Below, piece after piece: positions 44,057 through 52,424 of a DNA stretch of 64,000 nt. Each line of letters starts with the position of its first letter. Position 1 is the stretch's first letter. Position numbers and translations under genes: made by a program. This DNA comes from CAMQRS01 sp964370065. Its GTDB lineage: Bacteria; Bacillota_I; Bacilli_A; Erysipelotrichales; Erysipelotrichaceae. Below the pieces are notes generated by a model. It worked only from the letters and a program-made list of their open reading frames with translations, was not told the DNA's origin and searched no databases. The stretch lies in the NCBI GenBank assembly GCA_964370065.1, contig CAYJGK010000002.1, forward strand, positions 1 through 64,000, read 5' to 3'.

Positions 44057-45223
44057 ATGAAATATTATTCTACTGGTGAATTTGCCAAACGTGCAAATGT
44101 AACACTAAGAACCATTCGTTATTATGATAAAGTGGGCTTGTTAAAGCCCTCTTTTGTTATGGAGAATGGCTATCGAAAATATAGTGATCAAGATTATATT
44201 AAATTACAAAAGATAATTTCATTGAAGCAACTTGGCTTTTCTTTAGAAGAAATTTATCCGTTGATACTAGACAATGATAAGCAATCGATGATTGATTCGA
44301 TGCAGCTGCAAATCGAATTAGTGAATAAGAAACTTGTCTATTTACAACGTATGAAAGATAGTTTAAAGAGTACGAAACAATTAATTGAAAACGATAGTTT
44401 AGAATGGAATAAAGTAGTTGAATTAATTAACTTGTCTAATAAAGATGAATATATGATAGAAGATTATAAAAATGCGAAAAATTTACAAGCACGAATTCAA
44501 TTGCATAATGAATGCTCTACTGCTAAGAAAAACTGGTTTACTTGGTTATTTAGCCAAATTCAATTTAATAAAGTAAATCGATTATTAGAAATTGGTTGTG
44601 GAAATGGAGAGTTATGGAAAAATTCCAATCAAAGCATTCGCAATCGCGATATTTATTTATCCGATATTTCCGAGGGAATGATTGAAGATGCTAAACAAGA
44701 GTTAGGTAATGATTTTAGCTATTTTTGCTTTAACTGCACTAACATTCCGTTTAAAGATGAAAGTTTTGATGCTGTTGTTATGAATCATACATTGTTTCAA
44801 GTGCATGATATACCACTAGCATTAGCAGAAATTAAAAGGGTGTTAAAACCAGGAGGTATATTTTATTGTTCCACTTATGGGAGAAAACATATGCAAGAAA
44901 TTAATCAATTTGTTCATGAATTTGATGAAGAAATTGAATTATCACAACAATCTCTATATGAACAATTTGGATTAGAAAATGGAAGAGATATACTTGCACC
45001 GTATTTTATGGATATTCAATTATTGCTACATAAAGATAGCTTATGTATCCAAGATAGTGATTTACTATTTAACTATATTGTGAGTAGTTATGGTAATCAA
45101 AATGAGATTATTGGAAAACGATTGATTGAATTAAAAGACTTTATTAGTCAACGTATTATTCAAAATCAACAAATTATGGTAACAAAAGAAGCGGGATTAT
45201 TTATCGCAAAAAAAAATAATTGA
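44057..45223 (+). CDS. MerR-family regulator fused to a SAM-dependent methyltransferase domain
   Basis: A 388-residue two-domain protein. The N-terminal MerR winged helix (about 1-70) reads YYSTGEFAKRANVTLRTIRYYDKVGLLKPS and is followed by the dimer helix with LVNKKLVYLQRMKDSL (to about 125). Residues 150-388 form a class I methyltransferase: motif I LLEIGCGNGELW, acidic loop YLSDISEGMI, CTNIPFKDESFDAVVMNHTL and VLKPGGIFYCSTYG. In MerR proteins the C-terminal domain senses the effector, so SAM or a methyl-acceptor may be the signal. GAGGT precedes the start. Two bases after its stop lies a MerR-type promoter facing rfbA, which is probably its target. Confidence 0.92.
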   Translation: MKYYSTGEFAKRANVTLRTIRYYDKVGLLKPSFVMENGYRKYSDQDYIKLQKIISLKQLGFSLEEIYPLILDNDKQSMIDSMQLQIELVNKKLVYLQRMKDSLKSTKQLIENDSLEWNKVVELINLSNKDEYMIEDYKNAKNLQARIQLHNECSTAKKNWFTWLFSQIQFNKVNRLLEIGCGNGELWKNSNQSIRNRDIYLSDISEGMIEDAKQELGNDFSYFCFNCTNIPFKDESFDAVVMNHTLFQVHDIPLALAEIKRVLKPGGIFYCSTYGRKHMQEINQFVHEFDEEIELSQQSLYEQFGLENGRDILAPYFMDIQLLLHKDSLCIQDSDLLFNYIVSSYGNQNEIIGKRLIELKDFISQRIIQNQQIMVTKEAGLFIAKKNN

Positions 45224-45224
45224 C

Positions 45225-45255
45225 TTGACCCTTACGTTACGTAAGGGTTTATGCT
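45225..45255 (+). promoter_or_regulatory. MerR-type promoter/operator in front of rfbA
   Basis: -35 TTGACC (45225-45230), 19-bp spacer, -10 TATGCT (45250-45255). Over the spacer lies a palindrome with perfect arms ACCCTTACGT (45228-45237) and ACGTAAGGGT (45239-45248) around a single T. The over-long spacer with a centred dyad is the hallmark of promoters that MerR activators untwist. It lies directly behind the MerR fusion gene and 31 nt before rfbA. There is no T-run, so it is not a terminator. Confidence 0.88.
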
Positions 45256-45285
45256 ATTGTAGAACATATAACAGGAGGATTCAAA

Positions 45286-46176
45286 ATGAAAGGAATCGTT
45301 TTAGCAGGGGGAAGTGGAACTCGTTTATATCCACTAACAAAAGTAACTAGTAAACAATTACTACCAATTTATGATAAACCAATGATTTATTATCCACTAA
45401 GTGTATTAATGCAAGCAGGTATAAAAGAAATTTTAATTATTTCTACACCAGATGATACGCCTAGATTTCAAGAATTATTAGGAGATGGAAGTCAATTTGG
45501 AATTTCATTAACTTATAAGATACAACCAAGCCCAGATGGCTTGGCACAAGCGTTTATTATCGGTGAAGAATTCATTGGTGATGATAGTGTAGCAATGGTG
45601 TTAGGAGATAACATTTTCCATGGACACGGATTAGCCAAACGTTTACGAGCAGCAGCTGAAAAAGAAGTAGGAGCAACTGTGTTTGGATACTATGTAGAAG
45701 ATCCAGAGCGTTTTGGAGTAGCCGGATTTGATGAAAATGGAAAAGTCACTTCATTAGAAGAAAAGCCAGCTAATCCGAAATCAAACTATGCAGTAACAGG
45801 TTTATATTTCTATGATAATAAAGTCGTAGAATACGCAAAAAATCTTGCACCAAGTCCACGTGGAGAATTAGAAATCACAGACTTAAATAGAATTTATTTA
45901 GAAAACGAAGAATTAGGTGTAACATTATTAGGTGATGGATTCACTTGGTTAGATACAGGGACACATGAGTCATTAGTTGATGCAACAAATTTTGTGTACA
46001 CAATTGAAACGCACCAACATAGAAAAGTATCTTGCTTGGAAGAAATTGCATTTGATAATGGGTGGATTTCACTTGAGCAAATGTCAGAAATTTATGAAAC
46101 ATATAAGAAAAACCAATACGGAGCATACTTGAAAAAAGTTATGGAACGTAAATATGTAGATAAAGAGGTTAAATAA
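45286..46176 (+). CDS. rfbA: Glucose-1-phosphate thymidylyltransferase RfbA/RmlA
   Basis: First step of dTDP-L-rhamnose synthesis: glucose-1-phosphate plus dTTP to dTDP-glucose. The 296-residue length is standard. Signatures: [32 protein letters not shown] (nucleotide loop), [20 protein letters not shown] (metal Asp), [20 protein letters not shown] and [16 protein letters not shown] precedes the ATG. It is the first gene after the MerR-type promoter. rfbC starts in its stop codon (TAATG). Confidence 0.97.
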   Translation: MKGIVLAGGSGTRLYPLTKVTSKQLLPIYDKPMIYYPLSVLMQAGIKEILIISTPDDTPRFQELLGDGSQFGISLTYKIQPSPDGLAQAFIIGEEFIGDDSVAMVLGDNIFHGHGLAKRLRAAAEKEVGATVFGYYVEDPERFGVAGFDENGKVTSLEEKPANPKSNYAVTGLYFYDNKVVEYAKNLAPSPRGELEITDLNRIYLENEELGVTLLGDGFTWLDTGTHESLVDATNFVYTIETHQHRKVSCLEEIAFDNGWISLEQMSEIYETYKKNQYGAYLKKVMERKYVDKEVK

Positions 46177-46751
46177 TGAATATTATTAAAACAAAATTAG
46201 ATGGTGTAGTCATCATTGAACCAGATGTATTTGGGGATCACAGAGGATACTTCTGTGAAACATACAGTAAAATAAAATATAATGACTTAGGAATTAATGT
46301 AGATTTTGTACAAGATAATATGTCATTCTCAGCACAAAAAGGGACATTAAGAGGCCTACATTGGCAAAATGCACCAATGGCACAATCCAAGTTAGTGAGT
46401 TGTACTCGTGGTAGTGTAATTGATGTAGCGGTTGATATTCGTGAAGGAAGTCCTACTTATGGTGATTGGGTAAGTGTAGAATTAAGTGAGGAAAATAAAA
46501 GACAATTTTTTATTCCACAAGGATTCGCTCATGGTTTTTTGACACTAACTGATAATGTTGAATTCAGATATAAAGTAGATAATTTCTATTCAAAAGAACA
46601 CGATCGTGGAATTCGCTATGATGATCCTACAGCTAACATTGATTGGGGAACTTTATTAAACGGATTAGAGCCAGTATTATCTGATAAAGATAAATTTGGA
46701 CCAGAATTAAAAGATGCGGATTGCAACTTTACATTTAAAGGAGAAAAATAA
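46176..46751 (+). CDS. rfbC: dTDP-4-dehydrorhamnose 3,5-epimerase RfbC/RmlC
   Basis: Third-step enzyme of the dTDP-rhamnose pathway, a 191-residue cupin. Visible are DHRGYFCETYSK, FVQDNMSFSAQKGTLRGLHWQ with the catalytic His of RGLHWQ, VDVAVDIR-like VIDVAVDIREGSPTYG, IPQGFAHGFLTL and the catalytic Tyr region VEFRYKVDNFYSKEHDRGIRYDDP. Its start overlaps the rfbA stop by 1 nt, and rfbB follows 2 nt after its stop, so the genes are coupled. Confidence 0.97.
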   Translation: MNIIKTKLDGVVIIEPDVFGDHRGYFCETYSKIKYNDLGINVDFVQDNMSFSAQKGTLRGLHWQNAPMAQSKLVSCTRGSVIDVAVDIREGSPTYGDWVSVELSEENKRQFFIPQGFAHGFLTLTDNVEFRYKVDNFYSKEHDRGIRYDDPTANIDWGTLLNGLEPVLSDKDKFGPELKDADCNFTFKGEK

Positions 46752-46753
46752 TT

Positions 46754-47782
46754 ATGAAAATTTTAGTAACAGGTGGAGCAGGGTTCATTGGTGGTAACTT
46801 TGTACACTACATGGTAGAGACATACCCAGAAGATATTATCGTTAACTTAGATGCATTGACGTATGCAGGTAACTTAGAAACTTGTCAACCAGTAGAGAAC
46901 GCAGAAAATTATAAGTTTGTGAAAGGGGATATTGCTGATCGTGCATTCATTTTTGATTTATTCGAAAAAGAAAAATTTGATGTAGTCATTAACTTTGCAG
47001 CAGAATCACACGTGGATAGAAGTATTGAAGATCCAGGTATCTTCGTACAGACAAATGTGATGGGGACAACCACATTATTAGATGCTTGTGTAAAATATGG
47101 AATTACTCGTTATCATCAAGTATCAACAGATGAAGTATACGGAGATTTACCACTAGATCGTCCGGATTTATTCTTTACAGAAGAAACACCATTACATACA
47201 TCAAGTCCATATAGTTCAAGTAAAGCAAGTGCTGACTTATTTGTATTAGCTTACAATAGAACATTTGGATTGCCAGTCACTATCTCTAGATGTTCAAACA
47301 ACTATGGCCCATATCACTTCCCTGAGAAATTAATTCCATTAATGATTTCAAGAGCGTTAGCGGACGAAAGTTTACCAGTGTATGGTACCGGAGAAAATGT
47401 ACGTGATTGGTTACATGTTTATGATCACTGTGTAGCTATTGACTTAATTGTACGTAAAGGTAAAGTGGGAGAAGTTTACAATGTGGGTGGACACAATGAG
47501 AGAACAAACTTAGAAGTTGTACAAACAATTTTACAAGCATTAGATAAACCAGAAAGTTTAATTACTTATGTTGCAGATCGTAAAGGACACGATATGCGTT
47601 ATGCTATTGACCCACAAAAATTAGAAAATGAATTAGGATGGGTTCCAAAATATAACTTTGATACGGGTATTCAACAAACAATTAAATGGTATTTGGAAAA
47701 TGAATCATGGTGGAAAAATATTTTAAGTGGGGATTACCAAAACTATTTTGACACAATGTACAAAGATAAAGGTAGAGCATAA
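46754..47782 (+). CDS. rfbB: dTDP-glucose 4,6-dehydratase RfbB/RmlB
   Basis: Second-step enzyme of dTDP-rhamnose synthesis, 342 residues, extended SDR. It has the NAD site ILVTGGAGFIGGNFVHYM, INFAAESHVDRSIEDP, the catalytic triad region STDEVYGDLP (Thr-Asp-Glu) and YSSSKASADLF (YxxxK), then SRCSNNYGPYHFPEKLIPLMI and NVGGHNERTNLEVV. GGAG lies shortly before the ATG. A hairpin separates it from rfbD. Confidence 0.97.
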   Translation: MKILVTGGAGFIGGNFVHYMVETYPEDIIVNLDALTYAGNLETCQPVENAENYKFVKGDIADRAFIFDLFEKEKFDVVINFAAESHVDRSIEDPGIFVQTNVMGTTTLLDACVKYGITRYHQVSTDEVYGDLPLDRPDLFFTEETPLHTSSPYSSSKASADLFVLAYNRTFGLPVTISRCSNNYGPYHFPEKLIPLMISRALADESLPVYGTGENVRDWLHVYDHCVAIDLIVRKGKVGEVYNVGGHNERTNLEVVQTILQALDKPESLITYVADRKGHDMRYAIDPQKLENELGWVPKYNFDTGIQQTIKWYLENESWWKNILSGDYQNYFDTMYKDKGRA

Positions 47783-47790
47783 TTAGAGTC

Positions 47791-47816
47791 AAACGCAAAT
47801 CAAATGATTTGCGTTT
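47791..47816 (+). terminator. Hairpin between rfbB and rfbD, possible attenuator
   Basis: AAACGCAAAT and ATTTGCGTTT form a perfect stem around CAAATG. Only three T residues and CTTC follow, so partial termination or mRNA stabilisation is more likely than a full stop. Confidence 0.5.
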
Positions 47817-47840
47817 CTTCATAAAATAAAGGAGAAAATA

Positions 47841-48680
47841 ATGAAAATATTAGTAACAGGGTATAAAGGACAATTAGGATATGATGTCGTAGCAGAAGCT
47901 ACGAAAAGAAATATCGAAGCAATCGGGGTAGACATTGATGAAATGGATATTACCAATGCCCAAGAAGCACAAAAGGTTATTACTTCGGGGCAGTACGATG
48001 CAGTGATACACTGTGCGGCTTGGACAGCTGTTGATAAAGCAGAAGATGAAGTAGAACTGTGCACAAAAGTAAATGTGGAAGGAACTAAAAACATTGCTAC
48101 TGTGTGCGAAAGTTTAGATATTCCCATGATGTACTTCTCAACTGATTATGTATTTGATGGGCAAGGAGAAACTCCTTGGAGTGAGTATGATCACAGACAG
48201 CCATTAAATGTATATGGGCAAACAAAATATGAAGGAGAGTTAGTAGTTGAGCAATTAAGTAAACACTTCATTGTACGTATTGCGTGGGTATTTGGTGTCA
48301 ATGGAAACAACTTTATCAAGACAATGTTGCGCTTTGGAAAAGAACGTGGGGAAGTGAGTGTTGTTAATGATCAAATCGGGTCACCAACATATACCCATGA
48401 TTTAGCTAAATTGGTAATAGATATGATGCAAACAAATAACTATGGGACATATCATGCAACGAATGAAGGGATTTGTTCTTGGTATGATTTTGCCTGTGAA
48501 ATTTTTAAACAAGCAAACTTAGAAGTTGTCGTTACACCAGTGGATAGTAGCGCATTTCCAGTGAAGGCTACTCGACCTAAAAATTCTAGAATGAACAAAA
48601 CAGAGTTGGACAAAAATGGGTTTAATCGTTTACCTACATGGCAAGATGCAGTAGCGAGATATCTAAAAGAAATAGCATAA
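47841..48680 (+). CDS. rfbD: dTDP-4-dehydrorhamnose reductase RfbD/RmlD
   Basis: Last step to dTDP-L-rhamnose, 279 residues. NADPH site KILVTGYKGQLGYDVV, DITNAQEA, IHCAAWTAVDKAEDE, FSTDYVFDGQGETPWSEYD and the YxxxK of VYGQTKYEGE are all present, as is RIAWVFGVNGNNFIKTML and the C-terminal RPKNSRMNKTELDKNGF. AAAGGAG precedes the ATG. With rfbA-C-B it completes the pathway within one operon. Confidence 0.97.
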   Translation: MKILVTGYKGQLGYDVVAEATKRNIEAIGVDIDEMDITNAQEAQKVITSGQYDAVIHCAAWTAVDKAEDEVELCTKVNVEGTKNIATVCESLDIPMMYFSTDYVFDGQGETPWSEYDHRQPLNVYGQTKYEGELVVEQLSKHFIVRIAWVFGVNGNNFIKTMLRFGKERGEVSVVNDQIGSPTYTHDLAKLVIDMMQTNNYGTYHATNEGICSWYDFACEIFKQANLEVVVTPVDSSAFPVKATRPKNSRMNKTELDKNGFNRLPTWQDAVARYLKEIA

Positions 48681-48699
48681 GAATAAAAGGAGGATATTT

Positions 48700-49740
48700 A
48701 TGAATTGTGCACTAATAATGGCAGGTGGTCGAGGTACAAGGTTTTGGCCAATGTCTACAAATGACAAACCAAAGCAATTTTTAAGTTTAATTGATAAAAA
48801 GACAATGTTACAATTAACCGTTGAAAGATGTTTACATAAAATGCCAATCGAGAATGTATTTATTTGTACCTCTCAACAATATAGTATTCTTGTTCAAGAA
48901 CAAATTCCTAATTTACCAATTAAAAATATTATCGTGGAACCATTAGGTAGAAATACAGCACCATGTGTATTATTAAGTTGTTTATACATTAAACAAATAT
49001 ATGAACAAGCTAATATTATGGTATTACCATCGGATCACGAAATTAATAATCTTCCAAAATATTTTGAAATACTAAGTGAAGGAATGCACTACTTAAGTCA
49101 ACATAAGGGAAAAGGGATTATAACTTTAGGAATTAAACCAACTTATCCTGAAACTGGATATGGGTATATCCAGTTTCAGGAAGAAGCACAGGCTGTAAAA
49201 CCCGTTGTGCAATTTGTAGAAAAACCTAATATTGAAAAAGCAGAAGAATATATTCAAAAGGGTTGCTACTTATGGAATGCTGGAATGTTTTTGTTTCATG
49301 TAGATTATTTACTTTTATTATGTAAACAATATATGAAAGATACTTATACTTTGTTATCACAATTGCCATCATATGATGACTCATCCTATTTAGATGCATT
49401 ATCACAGGTATATCAACAATGTGAAGCTATTTCATTTGATTATGCAATTGCAGAAAAATGTAACGATATGTACGTTATTGAAAGTGATATTGATTGGGAT
49501 GATATCGGAAGTTGGAAAGCTTTAGACCGATATTTAATGAAGGATAAAAAGGGTAATATTTCAAAAGGAAATGCAATATTTATTGCAAGCAGTAATAACG
49601 TAGCGTATACATCTAAGAAAGTAATATTTAAAGATGTAGAGGATATGATTTGTATTGAAAGTGAACATGAAATTATTATTACAAAAGTTAAAAATATTGA
49701 AGAACTACATACTTATAAGGATTTGAATGATGGAAAATAG
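48700..49740 (+). CDS. manC: Mannose-1-phosphate guanylyltransferase ManC
   Basis: Makes GDP-mannose from mannose-1-phosphate and GTP. The 346-residue protein has the GDP-mannose pyrophosphorylase start ALIMAGGRGTRFWPMSTNDKPKQFL, EPLGRNTAPCVL, VLPSDHEI, FVEKPNIEKAEEY, WNAGMFLF and SFDYAIAEK with IDWDDIGSW. It lacks the C-terminal isomerase domain of bifunctional enzymes, so fructose-6-phosphate would be isomerised elsewhere. AAAGGAGG precedes the ATG. The phosphohexomutase gene overlaps its end by 14 nt, completing a GDP-mannose module. Confidence 0.93.
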   Translation: MNCALIMAGGRGTRFWPMSTNDKPKQFLSLIDKKTMLQLTVERCLHKMPIENVFICTSQQYSILVQEQIPNLPIKNIIVEPLGRNTAPCVLLSCLYIKQIYEQANIMVLPSDHEINNLPKYFEILSEGMHYLSQHKGKGIITLGIKPTYPETGYGYIQFQEEAQAVKPVVQFVEKPNIEKAEEYIQKGCYLWNAGMFLFHVDYLLLLCKQYMKDTYTLLSQLPSYDDSSYLDALSQVYQQCEAISFDYAIAEKCNDMYVIESDIDWDDIGSWKALDRYLMKDKKGNISKGNAIFIASSNNVAYTSKKVIFKDVEDMICIESEHEIIITKVKNIEELHTYKDLNDGK

Positions 49741-51349
49741 TAGAAGTATAGTACAAGAGTGGAGTCGATATTGTAAAGCATATCCTGAATTATATGATGA
49801 ACTTATGAAAATGAACGAATCGCAACTACAAGAAGCTTTTCATCAAAATATTAGGTTTGGAACAGGAGGAATTCGCGGTATTATGGGAGTGGGGACGAAT
49901 CGTCTAAATGTATTTACGGTACAAAAAGTAATAAAGGGATATGCCCAATATATCTTAAATCATAATGGGCAATCCAAAGGGATTTGTATTGCTTATGACA
50001 ATCGCAAAAACTCACTTTTGTTTTCCCAAATTTGTGCAAATGTATTATCTAGTTATGGTATTCACGTACATGTCTATCCCGTTTTAACATCGACTCCTCA
50101 ATTAAGTTTTGCTATTCGCGAACTAAAAGCTTTTGGGGGAATTGTAATTACGGCATCACATAATCCAAAAGAATATAATGGAATCAAAATGTACAATAGT
50201 GAAGGTTGCCAATGTGTACCAAAAGAAAGTGATGAAATTACTTCTTATGTGAACAATGTAGAGGATGCTTTTACAATACCTAGTGTAAATTCTCAGCTAA
50301 TTCATATAATTGATGAATCCGTAATAACACACTATTATGAAAAGGTAGAAGAAATACAAGAACACCCCCATCTTAGCAAAGAAAATTTTAAAGTTGTATA
50401 TACTCCTTTGCATGGAACAGGCTATATTCCTTGTACAACGATGTTAAGTCGTTTAGGGTATCAAGTATATGTTGTAGAGCAACAATGTTCACCAGACCCA
50501 GAATTTAGTCATACTACAAGTGTTAATCCAGAAGATCAAAAAGCATATATACAAGCAATTGCATTAGCCAAAAATAAAGATGCTGACATTATTATTGCAA
50601 GCGATCCAGATTGCGATCGATTAGGAGTGGTTGTAAAGCATGTGAATGAATACATGTTTTTAACAGGTAATCAAACTGGAGCAATTTTACTTCAATATCT
50701 ACTGCGACAAAAAAAAATAAAGCAGACACTACCTAAAAATGGAATTGTATTCAATACGGTTGTAACCTCTAATTTAGGTGCTAAAATTTGTGAGAAATAT
50801 GGCGTTGAAGTAGAATCCACTTTAACTGGATTTAAATTTATAGGAGATAAAATTCAAGCCTATCAAGGAGAGAAACAGTTTTTATTCGGATATGAAGAAA
50901 GTTATGGGTATTTAATTCAAGATTTTGTGAGAGATAAAGATGGTGTGCAATCGACAGTTTTAATTTGTGAAGTAGCTAATTACTATAAACAACAAAATAA
51001 GACCCTAATTGAAGTATTAAATGAGATATATGATGAATATGGACAAATTGATGATGCACAAGAAAGTGTTACTTTACTTGGATTAGAAGGTAAAAAAGAA
51101 ATTGAACGCATGGTTAGTGAATATCGTAATGAATCTCTGACATATATATATGGAAAAAAAATAATTTGCAAAGAAGATTTCAGTTTATCAAAGCGGTATA
51201 ATCAGCAAACAATAGAAGACATACATTTGCCAAAAACAAATTTAATTAAGCTATATCTAGAAGACGAAAGTTGGATTGCAGTTCGACCAAGTGGGAATGA
51301 ACCTAAAATTAAAATATACAAAAATATGGTTTTACAAAAAAACAAATAG
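49727..51349 (+). CDS. Phosphohexomutase (PgcA/phosphomannomutase type)
   Basis: A 540-residue alpha-D-phosphohexomutase. It has RFGTGGIRGIMGVGTNRLN, the phosphoserine loop TASHNPKEYNGIKMY, the metal loop SDPDCDRLG, the sugar loop GYEESYGYL and the phosphate loop RPSGNEPKIKIY. This is the long phosphoglucomutase/phosphomannomutase branch. Next to manC it most likely supplies mannose-1-phosphate, but glucose-1-phosphate for RfbA is equally possible, and one enzyme may do both. Two ATG codons adjoin at 49727 and 49730; both fit the TAAGGA site. A terminator follows. Confidence 0.9.
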   Translation: MMENSRSIVQEWSRYCKAYPELYDELMKMNESQLQEAFHQNIRFGTGGIRGIMGVGTNRLNVFTVQKVIKGYAQYILNHNGQSKGICIAYDNRKNSLLFSQICANVLSSYGIHVHVYPVLTSTPQLSFAIRELKAFGGIVITASHNPKEYNGIKMYNSEGCQCVPKESDEITSYVNNVEDAFTIPSVNSQLIHIIDESVITHYYEKVEEIQEHPHLSKENFKVVYTPLHGTGYIPCTTMLSRLGYQVYVVEQQCSPDPEFSHTTSVNPEDQKAYIQAIALAKNKDADIIIASDPDCDRLGVVVKHVNEYMFLTGNQTGAILLQYLLRQKKIKQTLPKNGIVFNTVVTSNLGAKICEKYGVEVESTLTGFKFIGDKIQAYQGEKQFLFGYEESYGYLIQDFVRDKDGVQSTVLICEVANYYKQQNKTLIEVLNEIYDEYGQIDDAQESVTLLGLEGKKEIERMVSEYRNESLTYIYGKKIICKEDFSLSKRYNQQTIEDIHLPKTNLIKLYLEDESWIAVRPSGNEPKIKIYKNMVLQKNK

Positions 51350-51355
51350 TCAGAC

Positions 51356-51388
51356 AAAGGCATAAATAGACGTTTTATGCCTTTTTTT
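51356..51388 (+). terminator. Terminator of the rfb-manC operon
   Basis: AAAGGCATAAA and TTTATGCCTTT form a perfect 11-bp stem with a 7-nt loop and a T-run to 51388. Confidence 0.88.
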
Positions 51389-51389
51389 A

Positions 51390-51398
51390 TGCTATAAT
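51390..51398 (+). promoter_or_regulatory. Extended -10 promoter of ppx-ppk
   Basis: TG-C-TATAAT (51390-51398), right behind the terminator. It implies a 5' leader of about 105 nt before ppx. The leader includes the complementary ATCACA/TGTGAT pair, but I recognise no known riboswitch in it. Confidence 0.55.
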
Positions 51399-51509
51399 AT
51401 TTTCAAGTAGAAACTAAAATATTATGAAAAGAGTCACATCACAACAAACAATATCTTTTCTTTTACTAGCTGTGATAGCTCATTCATGTATGATAAGGAG
51501 GAATGTGTT

Positions 51510-52400
51510 ATGTATGCAGTAATTGATATGGGTTCCAATACCATTCGCTTATCCATTTATAAAAAACAAGAGCAAACAATTTCATTAATCCTGCATAAAA
51601 AAACAATGGCAGGATTAATTGGCTATGTCGATAAGCAAGGAAATATGTCAATGCGTGGAATAGAAGTGGCCATTGAAACATTAAATAATTACAAATCCAT
51701 ATTACAACACATACAAGTCGAAAATGTATATGTTTTTGCGACAGCTTCTTTGCGTAATATTAAAAATACACAAGAAGCAATCTATCTAATTACCAAAGGG
51801 ACAGGCTACCCTATTGATTTAGTGTCAGGCGTAGAGGAAGGGGTATATGACTTTATCGGGGTAACTTGTTTAATGGATGTACAAGAAGGATTGGTTGTAG
51901 ATATTGGTGGAGGGAGTAGCGAATTAGTATCGTATCAAGATGGAAGAATACTACAATCTATATCTGTACCAATAGGTTCATTAAATTTATATAAACAATT
52001 TGTGGATGAAATTTTACCAACACCAACTGAGATAGAAAACATGAGGCAATATATTGCATCACTTATTCAAGAAGTATCCATTACTGGCAGTTTTGAAATC
52101 ATTAGCGGAGTAGGGGGGAGCATTCGTGGTTGTCATCGTATCAATAACTATTTACAAGAAAAATTTAAGGAAACAATTAGTGAAAAGCAATTAAAGAAAA
52201 TAATTAAAAAATGTTGTGGCGATCGTAAAAAAGCAACGTCTATGATGTTGAAGGTTTGCCCAGAACGATTACATACGATAATTCCAGGATTATTAATTTT
52301 GGAATGCATTGTGAAGCATTTTAATAGTAAAAAAATTATAGTGAGTAGTTATGGAGTACGGGAAGGATATTTGTATACAAAATTATTTTTGAATCAATAA
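51510..52400 (+). CDS. ppx: Exopolyphosphatase (Ppx/GppA family)
   Basis: Removes phosphate from the end of polyphosphate (or pppGpp). The 296-residue protein is the short form with only the ASKHA ATPase-like domains: YAVIDMGSNTIRLSIYK (phosphate loop 1), VYVFATASLRNIKN, the catalytic Glu in SGVEEGVYDF, GLVVDIGGGSSELV, and IISGVGGSIRG. The ATG at 51510 follows AAGGAGGA by 7 nt; an upstream in-frame ATG at 51486 is rejected. ppk lies 24 nt downstream, so synthesis and breakdown of polyphosphate are co-transcribed. Confidence 0.92.
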   Translation: MYAVIDMGSNTIRLSIYKKQEQTISLILHKKTMAGLIGYVDKQGNMSMRGIEVAIETLNNYKSILQHIQVENVYVFATASLRNIKNTQEAIYLITKGTGYPIDLVSGVEEGVYDFIGVTCLMDVQEGLVVDIGGGSSELVSYQDGRILQSISVPIGSLNLYKQFVDEILPTPTEIENMRQYIASLIQEVSITGSFEIISGVGGSIRGCHRINNYLQEKFKETISEKQLKKIIKKCCGDRKKATSMMLKVCPERLHTIIPGLLILECIVKHFNSKKIIVSSYGVREGYLYTKLFLNQ

Positions 52401-52424
52401 AATTTAAATTAGGGGGTCTTTCAT

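Noticed and set aside
45228..45248. Palindrome after the MerR fusion as a rho-independent terminator
   Set aside because: No T-run follows, and the arms are centred between a good -35 and -10 with 19-bp spacing, which fits a MerR operator better.
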